Source: Sipunculus nudus
Taxonomy: Eukaryota; Annelida; Sipuncula; Golfingiida; Sipunculidae
NCBI GenBank assembly: GCA_026874595.1
Contig: CM049307.1
Coordinates: 46,003,678 to 46,067,677 of the forward strand
DNA length: 64,000 bases
Direction of reading: 5' to 3'
Every line of letters begins with the position of its first letter. Position 1 is the stretch's first letter. The position numbers and the translations under genes are program-made. Under the pieces are notes generated by a model. It saw only the letters and a program-made list of their open reading frames with translations. It had not been told where the DNA came from and made no database searches. Shown piece by piece: positions 12,421 to 24,050 of the stretch.

Positions 12421-13547
12421 GAATCATAAACATTATCTTCATTCTTATTGCCCCTATTGCAATACAGTTTGGTATTCTATACATGCAATACCTACACCTT
12501 CCGTGAAATATCATTTAAAGGCTAAACCAAATTATGTTAAGCCAAAATCAAATACATACCAATGTAATAACAATGTTCACCAAATATTAAAACAAACAAT
12601 TCAGCTGAAATGAACCCTGGTCCAAGTAGGACAGCATGGTGCTGTTGGAACATAAATTAAAGAAATCAGAGTCTTTAATCAGGAACTGGCTCAGGCTGTA
12701 ATAAATTTGTTTAACTGAAAACCTAAAGCTTCAATACAACTTTTAAGTATAAAGTGTGGTTTTAAGTGTGAGCCATATTGATAAAGCCTGGTGAAATTAT
12801 GCTAATTAGGTTAAATATAATGCCTGTTTGGGAGGCACTGCTGATATAGGCCAAGCAAAAGTAGCTGGTTTTACAAGTGCTCCTCAAGTTATTTACAACA
12901 GGAAAAGACAGACAAAAACAAAGATCTATAGAATGAAGTGTGAATACAATCATTGAGTCTGAACAGGGCTCAAAGATGGCAAAATGGCATTGAAACGAAA
13001 TCTCTTACACTAATTATTGTTATATTAAAGCTTTGGGTGTACCCTGGCAGAATTTACAGAAATAATCATGCTGGATTTCCCAGATATGAATATTCAAGGC
13101 TGCTTTTAAGGTTAAATGGCCTGTGCATCCCACTAGGGTAGGCTTGTTTCATCAGCTGCAAACGTCTTGTGCATCAATGATCCAATTAACAGCGTTAGGT
13201 AATAAATCTCGCCTTTTTCTCAGTGCTCTGAGACTCCCACTGGAGCTGGCCCACACTTATCACAGAAACAGCTTAAAAAGTTATCCGTGGATGACAAACA
13301 TTTTGTTAGCCTTTAGCCTGAAGAGGGGTTTCTGGATAAAGTCACCAAACCTACCCAGCAACAGGAGGAAGGCTGTAACCAAGGTTTTTCACTAGCCAAG
13401 TTTTTTAAGAAACCAATTCCAGCACCGTGAATCCAAACCAAAATTCCAACACTTAAAATCAGCTCCGAGCATCCATATGCTACTTTGTGTATACACTTGA
13501 TTATAATTATTATAAGTCAGAAATCATACATAAACATATAAAATATC

Positions 13548-13551
<4 letters not shown>

Positions 13552-13589
<38 letters not shown>
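13552..13589. repeat. (TA)n microsatellite
   Basis: About 19 uninterrupted TA units in the intron. Confidence 0.95.
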
Positions 13590-13593
<4 letters not shown>

Positions 13594-16500
13594 TAATTAA
13601 GGACCTTGTTTATTACATATGTATATCATTTTAATTACATATTATAGTTATATACCAAGAGGACTCACAGACTGATAGAAATGAGTGCAAATTACTAAAG
13701 ATTTCTCATTTTAACTTTCAATGTACATGCACAGAACATTCCCCTCTCAAACCAATCATTCTCTCGCTGTGATCTGCAGTTTGTTTGTTCATATTAGAAG
13801 CTGCTTAGATTATTTAAAAAAAAGTTCCTACATGTGAATATGATAATGTGTAAGCAAGGTATACCTATGATTTTCTACTTTACTTGTGTCAAATTTCCTT
13901 AAGTATCTGAGTGGAGTATTAATTGTTAAGAAAAGGCATATTCCCACTGCTATTATTAAACATAATTTTATTTTCAAGATAGTAGTTACCTTAATATTTA
14001 ATACATATGTAAAATAAGCAACATCCATGTAATTTTTTTAATTGTCCCTATTGAAGAATGCAATTTTCTTATATCTTAAATAACCAAATTTTTATACTTA
14101 ATATAAGTAGTTATTCACTAGTTAGTAGTGGTAGCACTGGTAAGATCCTCTGCTTATATCAGAAAATTGTATATAAACAACAAGTGACATTTCCAATACA
14201 AAAATTGGTTTTTACTGCATTTTGTACACATGCAGATGATAGGGGTCCATGGATGAAATGTTTCACTGGTTTGGCTGCAAAGACTGATGGACAGGAATGC
14301 ACAAAGGTGTCCTTGGCAAAAATCCAAAAACAAAGTGAAATTTGAATATCAGAAAAACACAGGATTCAATTGAATTTGAAATTCAGGGTTATACTGTGAA
14401 ATACTGCATGAAACTTTTCTTTTTCACGTTGCCCCAACAAATCTACCCCCACCACCTTCAAAAGTGAACTTTTTACTGTCCTACCACTTCAAGATTCATG
14501 AAATCAGCTGCATTAAAACACTTTTTTTTAAAGTTGGCTTATCAAAATTTCAGTTAATATTTCATTGACTTGTATAATTTTTTTTATCTTTAAATTACAA
14601 TGCCATCAGAATATTTAATATCAGGCCTCAAACTGATTGTAATGATTGATTATTCACAGATTCTGTGATATCAACTTAATTAAATTTTGTGCTTTAATTT
14701 TGTTCAGCCAAGGATAACTTTTTCAAACAATATTGCACTGATGTGTTAATTACAAAGCCAGAAATTATCACATGAATTTATTTCCAAAGAATAACATGGT
14801 TATGCATATTGAAAGTGAAATGTTGACAATCTACCTGCATAAGCCCCATGTACTTGTTATTGGTAGTTATAACCTTATAATAATAAGAATGCGGTTGATT
14901 AGTTTAGGAGCAGTAAAAATTAAGCAAAGAAAATGACATTCAACATAAAGAAAGAAATGCCACAAAAAATGTTCTGTTTGGCAGTGGGATTTACTTTATT
15001 CCTGTGTTTGATCCAAACACCCCAGAAAATCTTAAATATTCCATCAGAATTGGTATGATGTCACTTTGACCGATGCGGCTCGGTGAAGTCGTATTCCCGA
15101 GGAACAAGTTCCCATCCCGCTCTGCTTGGTCTTCAAGTAGCTCATACCATTCATTTCTCTTATCACATAAGGCAGCTTGTCTATTTCTTTGTGAACACTT
15201 GGCTGTTTGACTTATTTATGAAGCATCCGCATGTGAAAACTGTGATAATTGTGATATATCAGTTGCTCATAAAATCCATAATTATGCTAGAACACATCCT
15301 GGGGCCAATCACTTTGCAAATTTTATCATAAAAATGCAATGTTCTGACCCTGGGGAACACTCGACGCCCCGACTAGGGCACTAGGTCAATACTTGGATCA
15401 ATGAACAAATATTTTGCACTTAGTCCTGCTTTAACCAACAGATGTGTTCTTATCATAATAAAACAACCAGGAAATCTGCCCTTGTCCATATAATGAAAGC
15501 AATAGGAGCTTTTAAAGGATTGTATCCAACACTATTTGTGCCTCACAGCAAGTGAAGCTAAGTTTAATTATTGCAGCAAGATGCTGTTCAATGCCTAAAA
15601 CATGGGATATAAAATGTTAAGTTTGCATTTTATATTTTTCTGTGATTTCAATGGAGAAATAAAATTTGATTTTCCAAAATATTTTGCCCATATAATTCAA
15701 ATGCTAAAATTTAAATACCTTTTTTCTCTGTCTGTTACCACCTGATATTTTTCATGCTCTTGCCCATAATCAATCATAATATTTTATCTTATACAATTTA
15801 ATTTGATTATTCCAGGTAGAGTGATTAAAACATGAAACCAAGAGAATTAAATAACTGACATGGTCACAGCCACTCCAACTTTCATACATGTTGAATATAC
15901 CAGTGAATATTACTATTTCATACTGATAAAATTTAAATTATTGAAAAATTATTGACAAAATAAGTTTATTTCTGGTTTAAATGTTCAGGTTGTAATAATT
16001 TCTGTATACTTTTTCTTTGTGACTTCTTGGTTTATTTATAGAAATGTTGTTAATATTCTTAACATAAACCTTAAGAATTCCATGCTTATTTTGTACTATA
16101 TAAGGGCTTTGTATTCTTATGACTGAATGATTTTTATTCAATTATTTCTTCAACACATGCATCATGGACCAAGGCCATTCTTCAAGCAGTATACTGAGAA
16201 TTATTAAGTATTGTATGTCAATGAATAATAATTACTACTATCTACTTCATGGGCAATTTCCATCATTTTTCTTAACAGTTCTAGCTTTAATACTGAGATT
16301 ATTTTACACAGAGTATTTTACATAAATTTAGATATTACATTAATCAATTGCTTGGTTCAGTACACTTGGTTTACAGAGAAATCATTCTGTGTAAAATATA
16401 ATTAAATTTCAAATGAATGTCCACAAATCACCTTGTCCGTTGAAACAGCAAAAAGGCCAAAAATAAAGTAAACTTAAAACTTTAATTAACCCCTTTCACA

Positions 16501-16740
16501 AGATACAATACTATCTCACAGTTCATGTCCATGAGTAAGAAAGAACCTCAAAGAACTGAAACTAAACCGAATCAAAGACATGTATTCCTACATGAGAACC
16601 TTTATCTGGAAAACACTCCCCTGATACAACAAAAATAATTATCATCAAAGGAGCCAGAGTATCTCCACTGTTCATGAGATCAATGAGACAGGGTGAGCGT
16701 GTAATTCAAAGGAAAATGAAATTCAAGAAGAACTAGAATA
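13590..16740. other. Intronic sequence, nothing recognised
   Basis: No exon, family repeat or RNA gene was recognised. A short GC-richer patch near 15065-15125 did not fold into a tRNA-like pattern by eye. Confidence 0.55.
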
Positions 16741-16743
16741 CGG

Positions 16744-16762
16744 GTAGTCGACAAGCGACTAC
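16744..16762. repeat. Short perfect hairpin beside element end
   Basis: GTAGTCG-acaag-CGACTAC, a 7-bp perfect stem with a 5-nt loop, abuts the left terminal repeat of the 16763-17769 element. It may be part of the terminus. Confidence 0.6.
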
Positions 16763-17691
16763 TTGTATCCGCCTAAATCAGAGTGGAACGGGTGAAGTGT
16801 TGCATATTAGCATGGATATTTTATCCCATGGCAGACAAACAGATGGGAGCTGTGCAAACATGGCTGCAGGTGGCGCCACCAGTTTTGCGTATGATAAAGA
16901 GCTATGTGAGATTTATACACATGCAAAATTTTGGCCCAATCGGTCAAACGGTTCCCTAGATATGAGCTTGGATGTCGCAGCGTAAACTTGATTGTAGGTG
17001 GCGCCACCTGTCATAAAATCAGAAAAGCTATCCAGGATGTATAAGCATGCCAAATTTCAGGTGAATTAGTCAAACCACTGCAGAAATATGAGTGATTTTA
17101 ACCCAAGGCAGACGAACAGATGGACACTGTGCAAACATGTTTGCAGGTGGTGCCACCATTTTCGGTGTATGTTATAAAGCTCTCCAAGGGCTACATTTGT
17201 GCAAAAAAATTTTCCTGATCGGTCAAACGGTTCCTGAGATATGAGCTTGGATGTCTGCAGCGTAAACGTGAATGTAGGTGGCGCCACCTGTCATAAAATC
17301 AGAAAAGCTATCCAGGATGTTTACGCATGCCCAATTTCAGGTGAATTAGTCAAGTCACTGCAGAGATATGAGTGATTTTAACCCAAGGCAGACGAACAGA
17401 TGGACACTGTGCAAACATGGTTGCAGGTGGCGCCACCATTTTTGGTGTATGTAATAAAGCTCTCCGAGGGCTACATTTGTGCAAAAAAATTTTCCTGATC
17501 GGTCAAACGGTTCCCGAGATATGTGGGTTTATGTGTGGAAACAGACGCACAAACGGACGCAGAGCGCAAAGGAAAGGTCAGAGGTCAAAACAAAATCGGG
17601 GCGCAGCAGTTCACATGTGACCCGAACATAATCCCGGGTTTCGGAAAATTCCGCCCAGCGGTTACGGAGGAGTTCTCCGGACACCTACGCC

Positions 17692-17722
<31 letters not shown>

Positions 17723-17769
17723 CCAGCTGAAAACATAGTATCCGCAAAACTCTGTTTTGGCGGATACAA
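16763..17769. mobile_element. 1-kb terminal-inverted-repeat element made of 280-bp units
   Basis: The left end TTGTATCCGCC plus TAAATCAGAGT is mirrored at the right end by ACTCTGTTTTGGCGGATACA (17749-17769). Inside are about 2.7 tandem copies with a 277-280 bp period (GCAGAC at 16831, 17108 and 17388). Each carries one or two GGTGGCGCCACC palindromes (near 16870, 17000, 17145 as a variant, 17277 and 17425). A (CGG)n tract and a hairpin (GTATCCGC..GCGGATAC, 17738-17767) close it. No transposase is present. I could not find a clear target duplication, so the superfamily is open. Confidence 0.65.
17690..17720. repeat. (CGG)n microsatellite
   Basis: About ten CGG/GGC units at the right end of the 280-bp-unit element, strongly GC-rich against an AT-rich intron. 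Confidence 0.9.
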
Positions 17770-19941
17770 TTATATGATAGTCCTGAGAAAAGAAGCCTAC
17801 AGGGGCCAGGCCCGATGAAGGAGTCCCTGAGCAGGAAAGCTGGTCACATGACCAGTCCTGTTTTGGGACAAAGTATGCAATATAACAGTTATACAGCCAT
17901 AAGCAAAATGGTATTCAAATCACAATGGCAGTATGTTTTTTACAATATTCTTTTCTTTTGTTTTTGTTGTGTTTCCTAGCAGAATTTGAACTAAGCATTT
18001 CAGGTGAATTAATCATGAACACTGGACCTAATTCTTTTTATTAACCATAAATTAAAATATAACCTTAATGTGCCACTTAAATAAGGGGCCCTTAAATGAC
18101 TAGTTCTAAGTTTTCATCCATTGCACTTTTTGTACACCAGATTTCCTTTTGTTTGTAATACTTAGATAACTATCTTTGGCCTTTGTTCAAACTAGAGTGA
18201 AATGCTTCTGGATGTGTGCAAATGGTACTATTTCCATTTTAATGTGCTGATGATAGGTTGCTTCTTAATGTTATATTTAGTTACAATGACCACGCAATAT
18301 TTTAATATTAAAACCTTATGAAAATATGAATAAAACTTCATATTCAAAATGTCAGAATCATAAAAAGACCTTTAAAAAAATCCAACATGTAGCCATGTAA
18401 GTATGGAGATAATTGGATTCAGAGTGAATTACAGACATTTATGTATTTTTCTCTTTAAAAGCAGTTTATGGGACTTTTAATTTCTCATTTTCACAGAATC
18501 TCAACAGAAAAGCAGGAAATTTCCAAAATTCAAACCTAATTTAAAACCGCAATGCTGAAAAGAAACTGGATGTTCCAATAACTTCTAAGTATGCTTAATA
18601 AATAAAAGGAATATTTTGAATCTAGCTTTGAATCAAGCTGTGAATTCTGGATTATAATAATATTAATTTGATCGGAAATAGGGTGTTTTGGAATTTTTGT
18701 AAAAATTAACAGAATCAATAAAACACATTTTCACCTAAAATCACCAAAAAACACAGAAGCAGAAAACCTTGTTTACCACTCTTGCATAGAATGTGTGATT
18801 AAACCGAGTGATTATTAATTTGACTGGGCATTCCTGGCCTATTTATGGGGAGGGAATGACCTGGACTCCTGGACCATCACCTGCACACTGAGAACAGGTC
18901 AGACCTATGTATTAATGTTTGTTTGGAGCCTACTATAGGCTCCGCCCATAATCTATGATGCCCAGTTAACACAATAAGATTGTTATATATATATAATGAT
19001 CGCATGTAGCACTTTCTCTCACTGTTTATTTATGATGGCAGTAACCTCACACTTTGATTCAATATGCTATTCAATCTATGTAATGTACCATACACTACAG
19101 CATAGCTCTGTCAATTTCTGCTGACATATTTTTTTTCTCTCCTCCAATAAATGTTCACAGTCTATATCTTCCCCATTGTTAAACACAAGATAATGCAGTT
19201 ATCAGGCTGAAGGCTTATTTGTAGCCAGGAAGATTTGGGACATATGGCCAACCCACACAGATTTATATAAATATAATTTATAAATCAAATCTACAGATCA
19301 TCTCTGAATATAATGGAGTACCTCAAAATATGTCTTCATTATAAATTATGGTAAAACCCCTATAACATCTCAGTGCTATTTTTTGTTCATTTACTAAAAC
19401 CTAACATTTGAGTAAGGGAATAAAACCGGATAATTCTTTTGTGAATTCCTACACATTTGAGTGGATTGCCATTGAGAACACATGATGTTTCACTTTGTTG
19501 AACTGAAATATGATTAAAGCTAACATTTAATTTAAAAGATAGATATCTTTAACTTCTAAAACATTCAACACTTGAATACTAGATGGTGCTGAGAAGCAAA
19601 AGTGGTAGTTGCCATAAATAACAATTATCATGTTGAAAGGTACCCCATCAATACTTACCTAATATTAAAAATATTCCTGATAGAACATATATGATTCATC
19701 CTATATCAGCATATGTCACATTAATTTTTTCTGTTATTTAATCAAGCAAACACACCAATAAAAGATCAATCTTGAACAATCCAGATCAAATCTTAACTTA
19801 ATCAAATATTAAATATGACAAAGTGATTCTCTGCAAAATTTCTTTAATATCCATTCCTGTTTTAGATATTATATGCACAGACAAACACAAAAAGAAAAAT
19901 GAACAGCGAAACAGTCAAACAGAGAAAAAGTGCAGCCTTAC
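17770..19941. other. Intronic sequence, nothing recognised
   Basis: AT-rich intron upstream in coordinates of the IS5 exon. No feature was supported. Confidence 0.6.
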
Positions 19942-20113
19942 GGTGGCTTGGTGACATTCTCCGGCAGTTTAATGAAACAGCGCTGTCGCAGAAGGCCTGC
20001 CCAGAGCTGTACACCAACGATGCCGAAGATGAAGAACACAAAGAAGCAGACCAGCAGAACATTACCCAGCATTGGCAAGGTATCCAGCAGCAGCATCACC
20101 AGAATCCTCATAC
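19942..20113 (-). CDS. Cav3: Cav3 T-type calcium channel, exon for IS4-S5 linker and IS5
   Basis: The second visible exon is 172 nt on the minus strand (2 nt, 56 codons, 2 nt). It begins with the S4-S5 linker ([17 protein letters not shown]), continues through the hydrophobic IS5 helix ([20 protein letters not shown]), and ends in [19 protein letters not shown] with an N-glycosylation sequon (NVT) in the extracellular turret. The [13 protein letters not shown] motif is strongly diagnostic of Cav3. Acceptor CAG sits at 20114-20116 and the donor GTAAGG at 19936-19941. The first 23 nt of this exon, with its acceptor, are repeated about nine more times in a 55-bp minisatellite directly upstream, so the real 3' splice site competes with many look-alikes. 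The true site is chosen because only it continues into the channel reading frame. Confidence 0.96.
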
Positions 20114-20634
20114 CTGTAATTCATATATAAGATATGGTCAATTTACAGCATCACTAGAATCATCATACCAGTAGTTAATAGATAAGGTACAATAAATTAA
20201 CAGCATCACCAGAATCCTCCTACCTGTAATTAATAGATAAGGTATGGTAAAATAACAGCATCACCAGAATCCTCATACCAGTAGTTAATAGAAAAGGTAC
20301 AATCAATTAACAGCATCACCAGAATCCTCTTACCTGTAATTAATAGATAAGGTATGGTCAAATAGCAGCTTCACCAGAATCCTCATACCTGTTGTTAATA
20401 GATAAGGTACCGTCAAATAAAGCATCACTCGAATCCTCATACCTGTAATTAACAGATAAGGTATGGTCAAATAGCAGCATCACCAGAATCCTCACACCTG
20501 TCGTTAATATATAAGGTATGGTCAAATAGCAGCTTCACCAGGATCCTCGTACCTGTTGTTAAAAGATAAAGTTTTGGTCAAATAACAGCACCATTAGAAT
20601 CCTCATGCCTGTAGTTGATGAGGTTGTGCAAAAA
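20091..20634 (-). repeat. 55-bp minisatellite derived from the IS5-exon 3' splice site
   Basis: Units start with CAGCATCACC or a variant at 20091, 20146, 20201, 20256, 20311, 20366, 20420, 20475, 20530 and 20586, a nearly constant 55-bp period. The first unit is the real acceptor plus the first 23 nt of the IS5 exon. On the minus strand each unit reads TTANNACAG|GTATGAGG then ATTCTGGTGATGCTG. Seven of nine extra units keep CAG; those at 20146 and 20256 share CTG instead and the same flanking variants, suggesting a dimeric duplication. The array continues at 33450 beyond a 12.8-kb insertion. Confidence 0.93.
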
Positions 20635-20789
20635 CAGACATATGTCTCCCCTCCTTAGGGCCTCCCATCACCAAATTTTAGGAAAAAAATACAGACTACT
20701 TCAAAAGTCACAGCATTACCAAATAATTTTTATTCTGGCTGATTTGACCTTGAAGATGAAGCTTAAGGTCACCAGTTTTTAAACTTGTT
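20635..20789. mobile_element. Left arm of outer element with GTCTCCC ends
   Basis: It starts near ACAGACATATGTCTCCC and runs to AAACTTGT at 20788. Its inner end (TTTGACCTTGAAGATGAAG, GGTCACCAG) matches 33250-33300 in the right arm. It is cut by the concatemer beginning at 20790. Confidence 0.7.
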
Positions 20790-23700
20790 GCTTGCCGGAA
20801 TCAAAGATTTCGGCAAGCATATTACTCAGTTGCGTATGTCTGTTTGTCTGTTTGTTACTTGCCGGAAATCTTCGATTTTCGCAAGTATGTTGGTCAGTTC
20901 CGTATGTTTGTTTGTTTGTTTGTCTGTCTGTCTGTTTGTTTGTCGGTGCTCTACAGGCCACAATTCTGAAGCAATCGCCCTGAAACTTATAGAAAAAGTG
21001 TAAAATCGAAAACCCTGGGTGCCTATTGTTTTTGGCCTTGAACGGTTCAAGGTCAAGGTCAGGGTCCCTGAAAAACCTTAAAACGGATTTTCCTTCATAT
21101 CTTCGTAAAAAATAATCGTAGCGGCTTAATCTTTAGCTCATTTTATTCCTCATCATGTTACCTTTCCACATGCTAGCAAATATCTCTGATCATTCGTTAC
21201 CATAGTAACGTATTTTTGGGAAGAAATGATAGAATTCGATATTTTCTTTCTAAATTTTTCATTTTTAAAGCTAGAGAGTTCTAGTTTTCTGCATCAGGTA
21301 GTATTTCATGAGCTGTTTATGATAGAATTGTTAATCCCGCAAAACCTCGCACTATTTCTCGTCAAACGAGAGTTTTCGAGATTTCATTAAATATGACCTG
21401 CAGGTTGCATTTTATTAACAATGGCTTTGAAATTAATGTATTTTGTGTTATTTATAAATATCTCTATAATTGTTTTTTCATTTTTTTAAAAAAGCCACCA
21501 GGGGGCGTGGTACTGGTAACACTACAACTTATCATTTTTGCACAACATCTTAAAAAATATTAAGCATATAACAATTTCTTTTGTCGCATCTAAGACTAGG
21601 ATCATTGGCTTATTCCTGGGAACATGTAGCTTTGTGCTGCCGTTACCATGGTAACCAAATTTTGGGGTAAAACTTGACAATCTGAAAATAATTAGTTTTT
21701 TGCTTCTATCTCTGTTGATTTTTATACTTCAAGGGTCTAGTTTTCTGCATGAGGTAGCATTCCTTTGGCTCCAATCCAGTCAATTGGAAGTCTCGTAGAA
21801 TCTCGATCTGTTTTTCCGTCAAACGAGAAATTACGAGATTTCGCAGAAATGCTGATAACTCGATCACGTTTTAGGTTAAAGAGTATACGGTTTCAGCCTC
21901 TGGTAGCCTTTCGGAAGCTTAACATGATAAAACTGCAAATCTCGCCAAATCTCGCATCATCTACCGCCAAACGAGAATATTCGATATTTTGAACAAAATA
22001 TTCAACAAATGTCTTTATCTCTTTCAATTTTATGCTAGAGATTTTATTTTTCTACTGTTCAACAATCATTTGATTAGTGTTAAGTGATATAAATGAATAT
22101 CTCGTTATATCTCGCACCATTTGTCGTCAAACGAGAACAGTGGACCATTTAAACAAATGCCTATTATGCTGTCATTTTATACCCTACAGACATATAGTTT
22201 TTAGCATTTGACAGCGTCTGACACTCTCATTCATATCATGTGATTTTATTGCAATTCTCGTCAAATCTTGCCTCGTTTTTCATCAAATGATGAAAATACA
22301 TCCAATTGCCGTGAGCACAAGTGGCTTCAGAGTTGACCGGTAAGTGCCGGCAAGGCTATTACAGTTGCATGTTGGCGTGCGCGGTCGTCCATGAATCTCA
22401 CAGAGCAGCATTGAATAGAGGACAAAAGCCGCTAAATGTGGAGGGAACACACCTGTGATTTTTATTGTGTCCCCTTGTGCGGCCACTTGTGTAGCCAGGA
22501 ACCACTGGCAAATCTTTGAAACCAGGGACGGATCCCTGATTTTGTAGTTGGGGGTGTCAAAATATGGGCTGATCCCTGGTTAAGCAGTTGGGGGCAGGAG
22601 TAAAATTTTAATTATACATCAAATATATATATTAAAATAAAATATCTGGAAATTTATTTTTTTCCTTTTAGAAAATAGCCCCCAGATGGCGCTGCAGCAA
22701 TCATTATTGTGCCATATCTCCAAAACTATAGACAGTGTCACAACATTGATTGCAGCTTCTGAAACTATATTTAATGCGTTTAACCTCGTTGGGACTCTGT
22801 CGTATTCTGTGGGGGTTAAATTTTAATTATACATAAAATATATATAATAAAAATTAAAATATCGCGAAACTATTTTTTTTTCCCTTTCAGATGGCGCTGC
22901 AGCAATCATTATTGTGCCATATCTCCAAAACTATAGACAGTGTCACAACATTGATTGCAGCTTCTGAAACTAGATTTAAAGCGTTTAACCTCGTGGGGAC
23001 TGTCGTATTCCGCGGGGGTTAAAGTTTTATTATACATAAAATATATATAATTAAAAATAAAATATCTTGAAACTATTTTTTTTCCTTTCAGATGGCGCTG
23101 CAGTAATCATTATTGTGCCATATCTCCAAAACTATAGACGGTGTCACAACATTGATTGCAGCTTCTGAACCTAGATTTAATGCGTTTTCCTCGTGGGGAC
23201 ATTGTCATATTCAGCAGAAGTTTAAATTTAATTATACATCAAATATTTATTATAAAAAAATAAAATATCTCGAAACTTACTTTTTGTCCTTTTAATAATA
23301 GCCGCCAGATGGCACTGCAGCAATCATTTTTTTGCCATATCTATAAAACTAGAGATAGTGTCACAACATTGATTGCAGCATCTGAAACTAGATTAAATGG
23401 GTTTATCCTCCTGAAGACTCTGTCATATTCTTCCGTTACCATGGGGGCCTAATATAGGTTACAATTAAATTCTTCTTTTTCCTGAAATTCAAAATATGAA
23501 GATTTATTCTAATTGACTGACGCTTATTTTATTCATGCTTTCCATTCTCCATGACAGGAGTACATTGCCTACACATGGAGTTATTTTCCTTCTGTCTGTC
23601 TACTCATTTGTGGCTATTGAAAATCAGTGAAATCACATAAAAATGTACTTCCATTTTAACCATGATAGCGGTTGTTCATTTGATCAAATCCAAACGTTCC

Positions 23701-24050
23701 CTGTCTGCCTGACTAGCAACTGTCCGTCTGTTTTGCTGTCTTATTTCCGGCCATTTCCGGAACTAGATTTAATGCCTTTAACCTCGTTGGGACTCTGTCG
23801 TATTCTGCGGGGGTTAAATTTTAATTATACATCAAATATATATAATAAAAAAATAAAATGTCTCGAAACATTTTTTGCCCTTTTAGAAATAGCCGCCAGA
23901 TGGCGCTGCAGCAATCATCATTGTGCCATATCTCCAAAACTATAGACAGTGTTATACGTTCCCTGTCTGTCTGCCTAGTAACTGTCTGTCTGTTTCGCTG
24001 TCTTATTACCGGCCATTTCCGGCAAGTGTTCGACCTCTGGTCGTCTAGTT
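20790..24050 (+). mobile_element. Concatemer unit 1
   Basis: It has a doubled 5' hairpin (20791 and 20858, 67 bp apart). Its 21061-22500 part is an older, diverged version of the later 1.62-kb repeats, followed by an array of about 200-bp units (22640-23950) and the 3' hairpin with CTAGTT at 24045-24050. A CTCF-like core (GCCACCAGGGGGCGTGGTAC) is at 21494. Confidence 0.6.
22640..23950 (+). repeat. About 200-bp tandem repeat with CAGATGGCGCTGCAG core
   Basis: GCCATATCTCCAAAACTATA recurs at 22711, 22916, 23117, 23334 (variant) and 23925. Adjacent units carry CAGATGGCGCTGCAG(C/T)AATC, ACCTCGTNGGGACT and TTAATTATACATCAAATATA. Spacing is 201-217 bp, with a gap of about three unit lengths between the last two filled by diverged sequence. 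Confidence 0.85.

Noticed and set aside
15060-15380. Possible tRNA or structured RNA near GACCGATGCGGCTCGGTG
   Set aside because: No cloverleaf, A/B box or paired acceptor stem could be assembled by eye.
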